The notes beneath the pieces were generated by a model. That model saw only the letters and a list, made by a program, of their open reading frames with translations, was not told the DNA's origin and did no database searches. Shown here one piece after another: positions 41,274-50,077 of a stretch of 64,000 bases of DNA. Each line of letters starts with the position of its first letter. The first letter of the stretch is position 1. The stretch comes from Clostridium sp. GTDB lineage: Bacteria > Bacillota > Dethiobacteria > Dethiobacterales > Dethiobacteraceae. The stretch is from contig JAGXRV010000045.1 in NCBI GenBank assembly GCA_018335695.1, positions 1-64,000 on the forward strand. The letters are read 5' to 3'. A program made the translations under genes and the position numbers.

Positions 41274-42788
41274 ATGCGAAAACAACAACTGGTGGCCATG
41301 GTGCAGGCAACAAAACAGAAACTGCAAACAAGCCTTGCTCTATTGCACCGTCGTGTGATTGGTTTGCCTGAGTCGGCGGGCTTGCTGACTGCAATGCTGG
41401 GGAAGTTTTGCAAAGCTGTCACAAAAAATGAACTGCTAAAAAAGTGGGATTTTCCGTTTTTGGTTAAACGCATTGCGGTTTTGTTGGCAATTTTGATGCT
41501 GACCGTGGGGTCGGTGGGAGTTTATGCTCATTTAGAATCTTTTACATACGTGGTATATCTTGACGGAGAAGAAAAAGGCTATGTGTCAAGTGATACTGAA
41601 TTTTTGGCTTTTGTGGCAGAGCTGACGGTGCAGGCAAAGGAGCGTTACGGCTTACAAGTCAGACCTGTTCAGGAGGTGCGAGTTGAACGGGAGCAGCGCA
41701 GAGATGCCGAGCCCAATGACTGGGGCGTAAGGGATCAGGTAAGGCAGGTTTTGATTTTTGATGTATATGCCTATGTTATTACCGTAAACGGCAAAGACAC
41801 TCTGGCTGTGCGGCAGTATGAGGACTACGAAAAAGTTATCGAGGAGTTAAAAGCTGCTTATGCCGGAGGCAAGGAGAATGCAGTTATCCGGGCTGTGGTA
41901 ATTGATGATAATGTGGAGGCACGGAAAACGCTGGTGGATCCTGCCGCCCTCTATACTGTGGATAGAGCGGTCGAGATTTTGCGCCGAGGAACCGACAGGC
42001 GTGAGGTATATTTAGTCTCACGTGGTGACTCCCTCTGGACGATTGCCCGCCAAAATAATATGACAGTCGACGAGATTCAGGAAGCTAATCCCCAACTTGC
42101 AAGTGCCGAGCGGATTAAACCGGGCGAAGAAATTAATCTGGTGGTGGCAGAGCCTTTGGTTGATGTTTCTGTCACCCAGGAAGTGGTTTTGCAGAAGCAG
42201 ATTCCCTTTGAAACAAGATATCAAAATGACAACAAGTTATTCAGAGGGAATACAAGAGTTATCCAACCCGGCCAACCTGGCATAAGAGAAGTGACCGTAA
42301 GTATTACACAGAAAAACGGCAATGAAGTGCAGCGGGAAGTTATTGACGAAGTAGTTGTTAGAGAGCCTCAGGAACAGATTGTGGCTCGCGGTACGGCTGC
42401 CGTTCCTCCCCAAATAGGAACAGGACGTTTCCTTTGGCCGGTTTCAGGCGGGAGGATTTCCTCTCCCTTTGGCCAGCGCGGCAGGAGCTTCCACGCAGGC
42501 GTGGATATTGCCGCAGCCCACGGCACCGCTATTTTAGCGGCTGACAGCGGAGTAGTTACGGCAGCAGGTTGGAATGGCGGATTTGGCATCATGATTATTA
42601 TTGATCACGGTAACGGTACGGCTACACTGTATGCCCACAACTCGTCTAATCTGGTCACTGTGGGACAGCGGGTGAAACGTGGGCAGCAAATTGCCCGTAT
42701 TGGCAGCACAGGTAATTCTACCGGCCCTCATGTCCACTTTGAGGTGCATCGCAATGGCTCGCAGGTTAATCCAATGCAATTTTTCTAA
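41274..42788 (+). CDS. Cell-wall peptidase with LysM, G5 and M23 domains
   Basis: 504 residues from the ATG at 41274 (GGGGTG just upstream); a further in-frame ATG at 41214 has no RBS. A single membrane segment lies at about 64-84, so the bulk is outside. Then follow a domain of unknown type, LysM (VYLVSRGDSLWTIARQNNM, about 243-287), G5 (about 291-371), and a C-terminal M23 endopeptidase with zinc ligands in FHAGVDIA and HVHFEVH. M23 enzymes cut peptide cross-bridges of peptidoglycan. It lies 1.2 kb upstream of walR; wall hydrolases are classical WalR targets, but no WalR box is visible in its own upstream region. Confidence 0.95.
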   Translation: MRKQQLVAMVQATKQKLQTSLALLHRRVIGLPESAGLLTAMLGKFCKAVTKNELLKKWDFPFLVKRIAVLLAILMLTVGSVGVYAHLESFTYVVYLDGEEKGYVSSDTEFLAFVAELTVQAKERYGLQVRPVQEVRVEREQRRDAEPNDWGVRDQVRQVLIFDVYAYVITVNGKDTLAVRQYEDYEKVIEELKAAYAGGKENAVIRAVVIDDNVEARKTLVDPAALYTVDRAVEILRRGTDRREVYLVSRGDSLWTIARQNNMTVDEIQEANPQLASAERIKPGEEINLVVAEPLVDVSVTQEVVLQKQIPFETRYQNDNKLFRGNTRVIQPGQPGIREVTVSITQKNGNEVQREVIDEVVVREPQEQIVARGTAAVPPQIGTGRFLWPVSGGRISSPFGQRGRSFHAGVDIAAAHGTAILAADSGVVTAAGWNGGFGIMIIIDHGNGTATLYAHNSSNLVTVGQRVKRGQQIARIGSTGNSTGPHVHFEVHRNGSQVNPMQFF

Positions 42789-42801
42789 AAATGTTAACGA
42801 C

Positions 42802-42838
42802 AGAACCGTTGCTGGATTCCGGTACGGTTCTTTTTTTA
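42802..42838 (+). terminator. Intrinsic terminator after the M23 peptidase gene
   Basis: AGAACCGT (42802-42809) pairs with ACGGTTCT (42824-42831) followed by seven T. Confidence 0.9.
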
Positions 42839-42885
42839 TCGTAAATTGTCTGCTGATTGTCTTTGTCATCTAAAAACAACCTGAC

Positions 42886-42918
42886 TGTAATCTGGCTGTA
42901 ATATTGGCACGATATAAT
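42886..42918 (+). promoter_or_regulatory. WalR-type box and promoter
   Basis: TGTAAT-N5-TGTAAT (42886-42891, 42897-42902) is a perfect fit to the published WalR/YycF direct repeat TGTWAH-N5-TGTWAH. A perfect -10 TATAAT is at 42913-42918. The matching -35 position (42890-42895, ATCTGG) is poor and overlaps the repeat, as expected for an activator-dependent promoter. The spacing also resembles a PHO box (CTGTNAT repeats of 11 bp), so a PhoB/PhoP-type regulator is the alternative. walR itself lies 1.1 kb downstream. Confidence 0.72.
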
Positions 42919-42924
42919 AATAAT

Positions 42925-42983
42925 AAGTTTGACCCCCTCTTAATCTATTTTTCTCTCGAACGTGGGCTTCCACGTTCTTTTTC
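42925..42983 (+). ncRNA. Predicted short RNA of about 58 nt, from WalR-type promoter to terminator
   Basis: The predicted transcript starts near 42925 and meets a perfect 8-bp terminator stem (GAACGTGG 42958-42965, CCACGTTC 42970-42977, loop GCTT) followed by TTTTTC. No ORF with a start and RBS fits inside. Its 5' half is single-stranded and pyrimidine-rich with CCCCCTCT at 42933-42940, complementary to the AGAGGGGG ribosome site of the next gene (43057-43064). It could be a small regulatory RNA or an attenuated leader. It is predicted from sequence only. Confidence 0.5.
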
Positions 42984-43037
42984 TGTTCAATTCTGTATCT
43001 AATACCTGCCATTTCCAGTGAAAGAGAAGAGAGAATT

Positions 43038-43046
43038 TGTTATGAT
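43038..43046 (+). promoter_or_regulatory. Extended -10 promoter of the peptidase-MA-like gene
   Basis: TG-N-TATGAT with no good -35. It would give a very short leader starting near 43053, just ahead of the AGAGGGGGG ribosome site. Confidence 0.45.
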
Positions 43047-43073
43047 GCAGGTGGGGAGAGGGGGGTTAAGAGA

Positions 43074-43946
43074 ATGCCGTTAGCTGAAGTTAGGATAAAA
43101 AAAAGAGCAATTGTCGCTTCAGCACTATTTTTGCTTGTTTTGCTAAGCCCGTATATCTCAAATGCTTTCCAGACTGTTTGGCAGACTGCCACGCTTATCT
43201 CTGTGCGCTCTCATTATCTGAGGTGGTCATCAATGGAAACGGAATATTTTCAGCTGCGCTATTTGCAGGAAGAACTGCTGTTGGCTGAGAAAATCGCTAA
43301 AGAGGCAGACAGGGTCGTGATAAAAGTTGCTGAATTGATTCCGCATGCCGCCGGGAAAAAACGGCCATGGCTCATTGTCGTTCCCAACCAAGAAATATTG
43401 AGGGAGGCTTTCGGCTGGGGAAGTGAAACGGGGGCGCTTGGTGTCTATTTGGCGGAAACTATAAAAATTCTTTCGCCAATGGAGTGGCATTGGTATCCTG
43501 AATCCAAGCGTTGGCAGATGTTTGTCAGCCAAGGTCCGCTTGTTCATGAGTACGCTCACTTTGTCTTAGAGTTACGGGCAAGGGGAAATTATCCTCGCTG
43601 GTTTAGCGAGGGTTTTGCCCAACTTATTGAGTATCATCTTTTAAGTTATGAATGGTTGGAAGCAGACAGTTCCCTGGCAAATCGCCTCTATTCTCAGGAC
43701 GAGCTTGATCATTCGTTTAACGTGCTGCCTCGGCAGGCTCTTGCCTACCGACAGGCATTGAGTATGGTCAGTTACCTGGAAACGTTGCGGGGGTTAGAGG
43801 GTCTAAATCAGCTGCTTGACAAGTTAGGTGAGGGCGAACCGTTTTATCAAGCTCTGCAACAGGTTTATGGGTTGAGTCGGGAAAACTTTCGACAGGGCTG
43901 GGAGGTCTGGGTTGGCCAAGACAAACGCTGGTTAAGGGCGGGCTAA
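43074..43946 (+). CDS. Peptidase-MA-like zinc metallopeptidase, membrane-anchored
   Basis: 290 residues. N-terminal basic stretch and hydrophobic segment at about 12-32 (signal anchor). The zinc motif HEYAH lies near residue 160 and the downstream glutamate in RWFSEGFAQLIEY about 25 residues later, the gluzincin arrangement of peptidase-MA-like proteins. ATG 8 nt after GAGAGGGGGG. Substrate unknown; its place ahead of walR and an extracytoplasmic domain suggest an envelope role. It may be linked to the WalR-type element upstream. Confidence 0.85.
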   Translation: MPLAEVRIKKRAIVASALFLLVLLSPYISNAFQTVWQTATLISVRSHYLRWSSMETEYFQLRYLQEELLLAEKIAKEADRVVIKVAELIPHAAGKKRPWLIVVPNQEILREAFGWGSETGALGVYLAETIKILSPMEWHWYPESKRWQMFVSQGPLVHEYAHFVLELRARGNYPRWFSEGFAQLIEYHLLSYEWLEADSSLANRLYSQDELDHSFNVLPRQALAYRQALSMVSYLETLRGLEGLNQLLDKLGEGEPFYQALQQVYGLSRENFRQGWEVWVGQDKRWLRAG

Positions 43947-44021
43947 GTTTGCTTTTCTGACGTGCAGGAAATACGCACTCTAGATAGAAGCTATAGTCAA
44001 AAAGCGTGATGAGGTGCCTTG

Positions 44022-44720
44022 ATGACGCGGGGGAAAATATTAGTTGTGGATGATGAAAAGCCGATTGCAGAGATATTGCGTTATAATCTGGAGCAGGAAG
44101 GTTTTACTGTGATAGTGGCTTATGACGGAGAACAGGCTGTATGGCAAACAAAGACTCAGCATCCGGAACTAATTCTGCTTGATATTATGCTGCCGAAGCA
44201 GGACGGGTTTGCTGCTTGCCGGGAAATCCGGAAAATCAGCAATGTGCCTGTTATTATGCTGACAGCTAAGGATACAGAACTGGATAAAGTTCTGGGGCTG
44301 GAGCTGGGAGCCGATGACTATGTTACTAAGCCGTTCTCGGCACGGGAGGTTGTCGCTCGGGTGAAAGCACAGTTGCGTCGCAATCAGTCCAAGGAACAGG
44401 CGGCTGCCGGGCTTTTGTTTTGTCAGGATTTACAGGTGGATACCGGACGGATGGAAGTGCTAAAGGCAGATCAGGTCATTGACCTGACATATCGGGAATA
44501 TTTGCTTTTAGTTTATTTAATGAATAACGCCGGTTATGTAATTTCCCGGGAAAAGTTACTCTCGGAAGTCTGGGGTTATGACTTTTACGGTGATGAAAGA
44601 ACTGTTGATGTGGCAATACGCCGTTTGCGGGAGAAGATTGAAGAAGATCCCAGTCAGCCGTGCTACATCCGTACAAAAAGGGGAGTCGGTTACTACATTC
44701 GGAGAGAGAGTCATGTTTAA
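44022..44720 (+). CDS. walR: Response regulator WalR (YycF)
   Basis: OmpR/PhoB-type regulator, 232 residues: receiver domain 1-118 with phospho-acceptor Asp54 (LILLDIMLP), conserved Thr and Lys in MLTAKD and TKPF, and a winged-helix domain with DLTYREYLLLVYL and DERTVDVAIRRLREKIE. The ATG lies 5 nt after GAGGTG. Assigned as WalR rather than PhoP because walK, walH, walI, walJ, htrA and rlmH follow in the standard order. It controls cell-wall hydrolase genes and is essential in Bacillus and Staphylococcus. Confidence 0.95.
   Translation: MTRGKILVVDDEKPIAEILRYNLEQEGFTVIVAYDGEQAVWQTKTQHPELILLDIMLPKQDGFAACREIRKISNVPVIMLTAKDTELDKVLGLELGADDYVTKPFSAREVVARVKAQLRRNQSKEQAAAGLLFCQDLQVDTGRMEVLKADQVIDLTYREYLLLVYLMNNAGYVISREKLLSEVWGYDFYGDERTVDVAIRRLREKIEEDPSQPCYIRTKRGVGYYIRRESHV
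44541..44554. other. Candidate Noc-binding site inside walR
   Basis: ATTTCCCGGGAAAA differs at one of 14 positions from the B. subtilis NBS ATTTCCCGGGAAAT. In Bacillus such sites are mostly in coding sequence spread over the chromosome. Whether the Noc encoded at 25748 uses this motif is unknown. Confidence 0.45.
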
Positions 44721-46521
44721 GAGTATGCAATGGAAAATTGCCTCTATTTATGCTCTGCTGATCCTCTTTGCCATGCAATTTTTTGTCGTCTTTCTTACTC
44801 AGTCTCTGGAACAGTATTATCTTCGCACATATTCGCGCAATCTGGAGGCTCAGGGATTACTTCTTGCTAACTTTCTGGAACGATATCTGACGGGCACAGA
44901 TGAAAACAGCGCTATTGACGGATTGGTGTTAGAATACTCCCGCCAAGCCGGCATTACTGATATTATGGTACTGGATAGTTTTGGACGGCTTATTTCTTCT
45001 TCCCGGACGGAAGCCGGGCTGCAGGGGCAACGAATTGTTCAGGAAGAAATTACTCGTGCCCTGACAGGCAGCCGTAGCGGGGAAATACGGTTTAATCAGG
45101 AGACGAGGGAACGGGTAAAGCATTTGGCTCTGCCGGTGCGCTCCGGTGAGAAAACGATGGGCGTCGTCTATCTAAGCGGCTCACTCGAGCCCCTTTATGC
45201 CACACTAAGGGAAATACAGTTAATTTTTCTCACAGGTGCTGTCTTAGTCATCGGCGTGACAGTTTTGCTCGGTTTTCTCTTGGCCAGAAGCATTACCGGT
45301 CCCATTCAGGAAGTTACCGCCAAAGCGGCTCAAATTGCTCACGGTGATTTTCGCCAACAAATTGACGTGCGTTCCCATGATGAAATAGGGCGTCTGGGAG
45401 AAATGTTTAATTATCTTTCTCGGCAATTAGACGTTACCCTACAGGAGATGTCTTCGGAGAAAGGAAAGATGGAAGCGATTCTGAGTCATATGACAGACGG
45501 TATTGTTGCTTTGAACCGCGACGGCAAAGTAGTGCATTTAAACCCTACGGGTTATAATTTGCTTGGACTTACTCCCGGAGAAGAGCCGCCAGCAGCTGTG
45601 CTGTCGCAACTGCTGACCCAGGTTGACTTGTCCGCGCTTTTAAATAACGGCAGGCAGCAAAATCGCGAAATAAACTTGACTCCTCACAGAAGGACTATCC
45701 TGGCCAGTTATGTGCCGTTTCACACTCAGGAACAGACTGATTGCGACTTATCTTCAGGCGTGTTGATTATTTTGCATGATATCAGCAAGGAACGGGAATT
45801 GGTGCAGATTCAAAAAGAGTTTGTGGCAAATGTGTCTCATGAACTGCGGACACCGCTTACCACACTAAAAAGTTATACTGAAACGCTTTTAGGGGGAGCA
45901 ATGTATCAATCGGACACGTGCTTCTCTTTCCTTGTCACTATGGAAAAAGAAACGGAACGGATGGTTCGTTTGGTGAAAGATCTGCTGGTTTTGTCACAGT
46001 TCGATTCTCAGCAGGTTGCCTGGCGTCATCTTTACCAACGTTTGGATGAACTGGTGTTGGAAGTAATCAACGAGCTGGAAATTGAGTTTGCAGCCGAGCG
46101 GCCAAACATGCTCGTAACGCTGCCTGAGGCACCGCTTTATTACTGTTTTGACAGAGATAAAATTAAGCAGGTTTTGCTCAATGTGATTCAGAATGCTTTT
46201 AAATATACCGGTCAAGGTGGGGAAGTTGCTGTTTTGCTGGAAGACCTTGGTTCTGCGATTACAATTCTTGTCAAGGATAATGGTATCGGAATCCCGCTTG
46301 AGGAAGTGGACAGGGTTTTTCAACGTTTCTACCGGGTGGATAAGGCTCGTTCACGCGATTATGGCGGCACAGGCCTTGGGTTGGCGATTGCGCGGGAGAT
46401 AGTTGAGGCGCATGGAGGCACAATTGCGCTGACCAGCCAACCGGAGCGAGGGACAGAAGTGCGGATTTGTTTACCTTCTTCGCAGGCAAAAGGAGGCAAA
46501 GAGCAGTGCGAGAGCGCGTAA
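44713..46521 (+). CDS. walK: Sensor histidine kinase WalK (YycG)
   Basis: 602 residues. Two membrane segments (about 13-30 and 169-192) enclose an extracellular sensor domain; HAMP follows (190-243), a PAS domain (250-355), HisKA with the phosphorylated His376 in VANVSHELRTPL, and HATPase_c with NVIQNAFKYT, DNGIGIP and GGTGLGLAIAREI. ATG overlaps walR by 8 bp after GGAGAGAGAG. It phosphorylates WalR and in Bacillus senses wall metabolism and division. Confidence 0.96.
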   Translation: MFKSMQWKIASIYALLILFAMQFFVVFLTQSLEQYYLRTYSRNLEAQGLLLANFLERYLTGTDENSAIDGLVLEYSRQAGITDIMVLDSFGRLISSSRTEAGLQGQRIVQEEITRALTGSRSGEIRFNQETRERVKHLALPVRSGEKTMGVVYLSGSLEPLYATLREIQLIFLTGAVLVIGVTVLLGFLLARSITGPIQEVTAKAAQIAHGDFRQQIDVRSHDEIGRLGEMFNYLSRQLDVTLQEMSSEKGKMEAILSHMTDGIVALNRDGKVVHLNPTGYNLLGLTPGEEPPAAVLSQLLTQVDLSALLNNGRQQNREINLTPHRRTILASYVPFHTQEQTDCDLSSGVLIILHDISKERELVQIQKEFVANVSHELRTPLTTLKSYTETLLGGAMYQSDTCFSFLVTMEKETERMVRLVKDLLVLSQFDSQQVAWRHLYQRLDELVLEVINELEIEFAAERPNMLVTLPEAPLYYCFDRDKIKQVLLNVIQNAFKYTGQGGEVAVLLEDLGSAITILVKDNGIGIPLEEVDRVFQRFYRVDKARSRDYGGTGLGLAIAREIVEAHGGTIALTSQPERGTEVRICLPSSQAKGGKEQCESA

Positions 46522-47804
46522 AAACAGGCATATTGCTCATCCTGATAGGAATAAGTATCATGCTGACCGGGCGTCTTTTGTTTGGACAACCCGCGCTGGA
46601 AACAGCGTCGCCGCCTGCTTATGAGCGCTTGGCCTTTGGAGAATTGCGCTCGCCTACTGATCAACTTCTGCCACGTTTGCGCTTAGGCGCAGGAGAAGCT
46701 TGGTATATTCTTGAGCCTTGGGATGACGGACAGAGCAGAGCATGGGAGCTGCTGCTTGAGCTGATTCGTGCCGGCAAACCGCCTGAAAACGCAACGCCGC
46801 CAAATGAAATGACAGGGACAGCCGCTTATGCCTTATTTGCTCTGCCTGTACAAGCCAACCTTTGGTTGTCCGACTCGCTCTCAGCTGAATTGCGGGTGTC
46901 AGAAGTCGTTTGGTTTGCAGAAGAACCGCTGAAAATTTGGTTTAAAGATAATCAAGGTCTTTGGTTGACATCCCAGCTTTCGCTTCTTCCGGACGGGTGG
47001 GAGGAGCAACTTGTGAATGCGTTTGCCGGTAGTGTCAGCTATCAATTATTCTTGCCGGCCGACTGGGAGCCTCTGGTGACAGACGGGGATAATCAAATAT
47101 TAATTCCTGTGGATTTGCCACGTCTCGCCCCATTTTCAATTAAGCCTGAAGTTTTGGATACCGAAAAGTTGTTACGCAGCATTTTTGTAAATCAGGCAAT
47201 GGTCAGGCGGATTGAGGAACGTGATGGCGCGATAATTTATACTGACGGTCAGCGCGGTTTGCGTTTATTTCCCTCCGGCCAGATTGGTTATACATCGCCG
47301 AAAAGTGAGCCTGGGCGGGAAACAATGGAGTTGGCACAAGCGTTGCGGCGGGCTGCTCAATATTTGCAATTTATGGGGGGCTGGCCGGACCACTTGTGGA
47401 TTGATCCTTTTTCAGCGGCAGAGAATCTTCCGGGGAACAATCGACAGGGTCAGGCGGAGATGATTTCTTTGATTTCAGTGCAAAAAGGGATGCGTTTGCT
47501 GACAGCCGAGCCGACGGTCAAGCTTCTTTTTTCAGATCGCGGGGTTATCGATTATCAACGGCAGATAGTTTTGCTTGACAGTCCCCTTGGCGCTAAGAGA
47601 GCATTAATTGACCCGCGTCAGGCGGCTCTGTCTGTAGCCGAATATCTTAAAACCGACGGTGTGACCGTCAGGCTTATACAAGTTTATCCGGCATATTATG
47701 TCGGTCAGGGGACTGCTCAGCCGGCGTGGGTTTTTCTGTTTGAGAACGGGCAAAGGGTGTTTGTCCAGGGACATACAGGCCAAATTCTTGCATCAAGTAT
47801 GTGA
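46506..47804 (+). CDS. walH: WalRK regulatory protein WalH (YycH)
   Basis: 432 residues from GTG 9 nt after AGGAGG. One membrane segment (about 6-24) and a large extracellular part, as for YycH, which with YycI controls WalK from outside the membrane. Sequence identity in this family is low; the call uses position between walK and walI, topology and length (YycH is about 455 residues). Confidence 0.82.
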   Translation: MRERVKTGILLILIGISIMLTGRLLFGQPALETASPPAYERLAFGELRSPTDQLLPRLRLGAGEAWYILEPWDDGQSRAWELLLELIRAGKPPENATPPNEMTGTAAYALFALPVQANLWLSDSLSAELRVSEVVWFAEEPLKIWFKDNQGLWLTSQLSLLPDGWEEQLVNAFAGSVSYQLFLPADWEPLVTDGDNQILIPVDLPRLAPFSIKPEVLDTEKLLRSIFVNQAMVRRIEERDGAIIYTDGQRGLRLFPSGQIGYTSPKSEPGRETMELAQALRRAAQYLQFMGGWPDHLWIDPFSAAENLPGNNRQGQAEMISLISVQKGMRLLTAEPTVKLLFSDRGVIDYQRQIVLLDSPLGAKRALIDPRQAALSVAEYLKTDGVTVRLIQVYPAYYVGQGTAQPAWVFLFENGQRVFVQGHTGQILASSM

Positions 47805-47815
47805 GGTGAAATGGA

Positions 47816-48676
47816 TTGGATCTGTCGAAAGCAAAAACTATCTTGATTTTAGCCTTTCTTTTTCTCAACCTGTTTTTGAGTTATCGTCTTTGGCTAAGTC
47901 CGCAGCCATTACAGGCAGGCCACTTCTTAAGCGGCGAAGATTTGGAAAAAGTTCGCGCTTTGTTGACGGCTGCCGGATATGAATTGGCTGGGCCTATACC
48001 AAGACAGGCGCCGCGACTTTCATTGCTGCATGTTTACCGCGAGCGAAAGCAGCCTGGCGCTTTTGCCGAAATGTTTTTGGGTGCCGACGTACAGGAGGTT
48101 GTTACGGCAAATGGGCTTACCGTATTTTCTAAGGATGGCAACAGTGTTACAGTAGCTTCGAGTGGGCAGGTTGTTTTTCGCAGTGCAGCAACAAGGAAAG
48201 AAAGCGTGACAGGCACGGAAGAAAATAGGTATCTTGCAGAGCGTTTTTTGCAGGAGCGGGGCCTTTGGCACGAAGATTTAAAGCTTGATTTTTTCTGGTC
48301 GCGCGGTGTGGAAGGCGGCAGTTTTTTCCGCTTTGTGCAAACATATCATGGTTTTCCACTATTTTTCAGCACGCTGGAAGTGTTGGTGGTGGCCGGGCAA
48401 GTGCGGGAGGTGAAGCTTTACCGGGTTGCCGCTCAAGGCTTTAGCGCAAAAGAAGTTCAGGTCATTTCTGCGCTGGAAGCAGTGCAGATCTTTGTGGAAC
48501 AACCTGCTGTTATGCTGGCACAAAAGATTGCCGATATTTCATTAGGATATTTCAGTGAGGACTACGATGCGGAACGTTGGGAGATTGCCCCGGTTTGGCG
48601 GATTGCCGGCGTCGATGGCACTGCCGTTTATATCAATGCCTTCACCGGCGAAGTGGAAACTGATGCGTTAAAATAA
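47816..48676 (+). CDS. walI: WalRK regulatory protein WalI (YycI)
   Basis: 286 residues starting with TTG after AGGTGA. The single membrane segment at about 6-25 (AKTILILAFLFLNLFLSYRLW) and an extracellular domain match YycI, which forms a heterodimer with YycH. The C-terminal APVWRIAGVDGTAVYINAFTGEVE strand pattern is typical of this YycI/PepSY-like fold. Identified mainly by order and topology. Confidence 0.85.
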   Translation: MDLSKAKTILILAFLFLNLFLSYRLWLSPQPLQAGHFLSGEDLEKVRALLTAAGYELAGPIPRQAPRLSLLHVYRERKQPGAFAEMFLGADVQEVVTANGLTVFSKDGNSVTVASSGQVVFRSAATRKESVTGTEENRYLAERFLQERGLWHEDLKLDFFWSRGVEGGSFFRFVQTYHGFPLFFSTLEVLVVAGQVREVKLYRVAAQGFSAKEVQVISALEAVQIFVEQPAVMLAQKIADISLGYFSEDYDAERWEIAPVWRIAGVDGTAVYINAFTGEVETDALK

Positions 48677-48784
48677 AAGAGGTTTACAGGAATTTTGTCT
48701 TTTGGCAAGAATATATTCTCATTGCGGACTAAATCATGTATACTGATAAATGTTGTTTGCAGAGAGATTCAGGAGGCTTAGATT

Positions 48785-50041
48785 ATGCCCAGATTGCTTG
48801 TGCGCGGCAAGCGCCAACCGCTTAGCGGCACAGTTAAAATCAGCGGTGCCAAAAATGCAGCCGTTGCCATTATCCCGGCGGCATTGCTTGCGGCTGCTCC
48901 CGTTCGCATCGAAAACTTGCCGGATATTAACGATATTCGCATTTTGGTGGAAATCATTGAAGATTTAGGTGTCAAGGTCGCTTGGGAGTCGCCCTCCACT
49001 TTGCTGATTGATGCAACCACTCTGCGAAAAGTGCAGGCACCTTATGAGCTTGTTAAGAAAATGCGTGCTTCATACTATTTGATTGGTGCTTTAGTCGGCC
49101 GCTTTGGCTGTGCCGAGGTGCCGATACCCGGCGGCTGTGACCTTGGACCGCGCCCAATTGATCAGCACATCAAAGGTCTGGTAAGCATGGGAGCTAAAGT
49201 TGAGGTAGAGCACGGCTTGGTCAAAGTAGAGGGCAAGAGGTTACAGGGAACAAATATTTATCTGGATATCGTCAGTGTAGGTGCAACCATTAACATTATG
49301 TTGGCGGCTGTGCGCTCATCGGGAAAAACCGTTATTGAGAATGCGGCAAAAGAGCCGGAAATAGTTGATGTGGCTAATTTTCTCAACGCCATGGGGGCTC
49401 ATGTTCGTGGCGCCGGCACCGATGTAATTAAAGTGACAGGTGTGGACGAGCTTTTCTCCGCTACTCACTGCGTGATTCCCGACCGGATTGAGGCCGGGAC
49501 ATATATGATAGCCGCCGCCGCATCCGGGGGCAATGTGCTGCTTAGCGATTTAATCCCTAAGCATCTTGAACCTGTCACGGCAAAACTGCGAGAAATGGGC
49601 ATGACTGTGGATGTCTCTGATGATCAAATTCGGGTGATAGGCAATGGGGAACCTCGAGCCGTAAATATTAAGACATTTCCTTACCCGGGATTCCCAACAG
49701 ATTTACAATCGCTTGCGATGGTTTTATTGACTCAGGCAAAAGGCAGCAGCGTAATTTCCGAAAATGTTTTTGAGGGACGCTTTAAACATGTAGACGAATT
49801 AAAGCGTATGGGAGCATGTGTCAAGGTTGAGGGCCGTACCGCCATTATTAATGGCTGTAGGCGGCTTTCGGGCGCTCCTGTCAGCGCCACCGATTTGCGA
49901 GCCGGCGCCTCGTTTATTATTGCCGGTTTGGTTGCTCAAGGTGAGACGGTTATCAGTCAGGTTGAGCATATCTACCGCGGTTATGAGAAAATTTGCGAAA
50001 AATTTAACGCTTTAGGTGCTGAGTTAGAGGAAATTGACTAA
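48785..50041 (+). CDS. murA: UDP-N-acetylglucosamine 1-carboxyvinyltransferase MurA
   Basis: First committed step of peptidoglycan synthesis: transfers enolpyruvate from PEP to UDP-GlcNAc; target of fosfomycin. 418 residues with GAKNAAVAIIPAALLA near the start and the fosfomycin-sensitive catalytic Cys118 in PGGCDLGPRPIDQH. RBS AGGAGG. It sits between walI and walJ and is preceded by its own possible -10 (TATACT at 48739). Its last codons and stop are duplicated in tandem. Confidence 0.98.
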   Translation: MPRLLVRGKRQPLSGTVKISGAKNAAVAIIPAALLAAAPVRIENLPDINDIRILVEIIEDLGVKVAWESPSTLLIDATTLRKVQAPYELVKKMRASYYLIGALVGRFGCAEVPIPGGCDLGPRPIDQHIKGLVSMGAKVEVEHGLVKVEGKRLQGTNIYLDIVSVGATINIMLAAVRSSGKTVIENAAKEPEIVDVANFLNAMGAHVRGAGTDVIKVTGVDELFSATHCVIPDRIEAGTYMIAAAASGGNVLLSDLIPKHLEPVTAKLREMGMTVDVSDDQIRVIGNGEPRAVNIKTFPYPGFPTDLQSLAMVLLTQAKGSSVISENVFEGRFKHVDELKRMGACVKVEGRTAIINGCRRLSGAPVSATDLRAGASFIIAGLVAQGETVISQVEHIYRGYEKICEKFNALGAELEEID

Positions 50042-50071
50042 TTAAGTGCTGAGTTAGAGGAAATTGACTAA
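50012..50071. repeat. Tandem 30-bp duplication at the end of murA
   Basis: 50012-50041 and 50042-50071 are identical except for one base. The unit contains the last eight codons of murA and its stop. The first copy stops translation, so the second is non-coding and lies in the leader of the next gene. Confidence 0.95.
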
Positions 50072-50077
50072 GGACTG

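Noticed and set aside
42885-42902. PHO box reading of the CTGTAAT direct repeat
   Set aside because: The 11-bp period also fits a PHO box, but the perfect match to the WalR consensus and the adjacent walRK operon make WalR the better call; PhoP is kept as an alternative.
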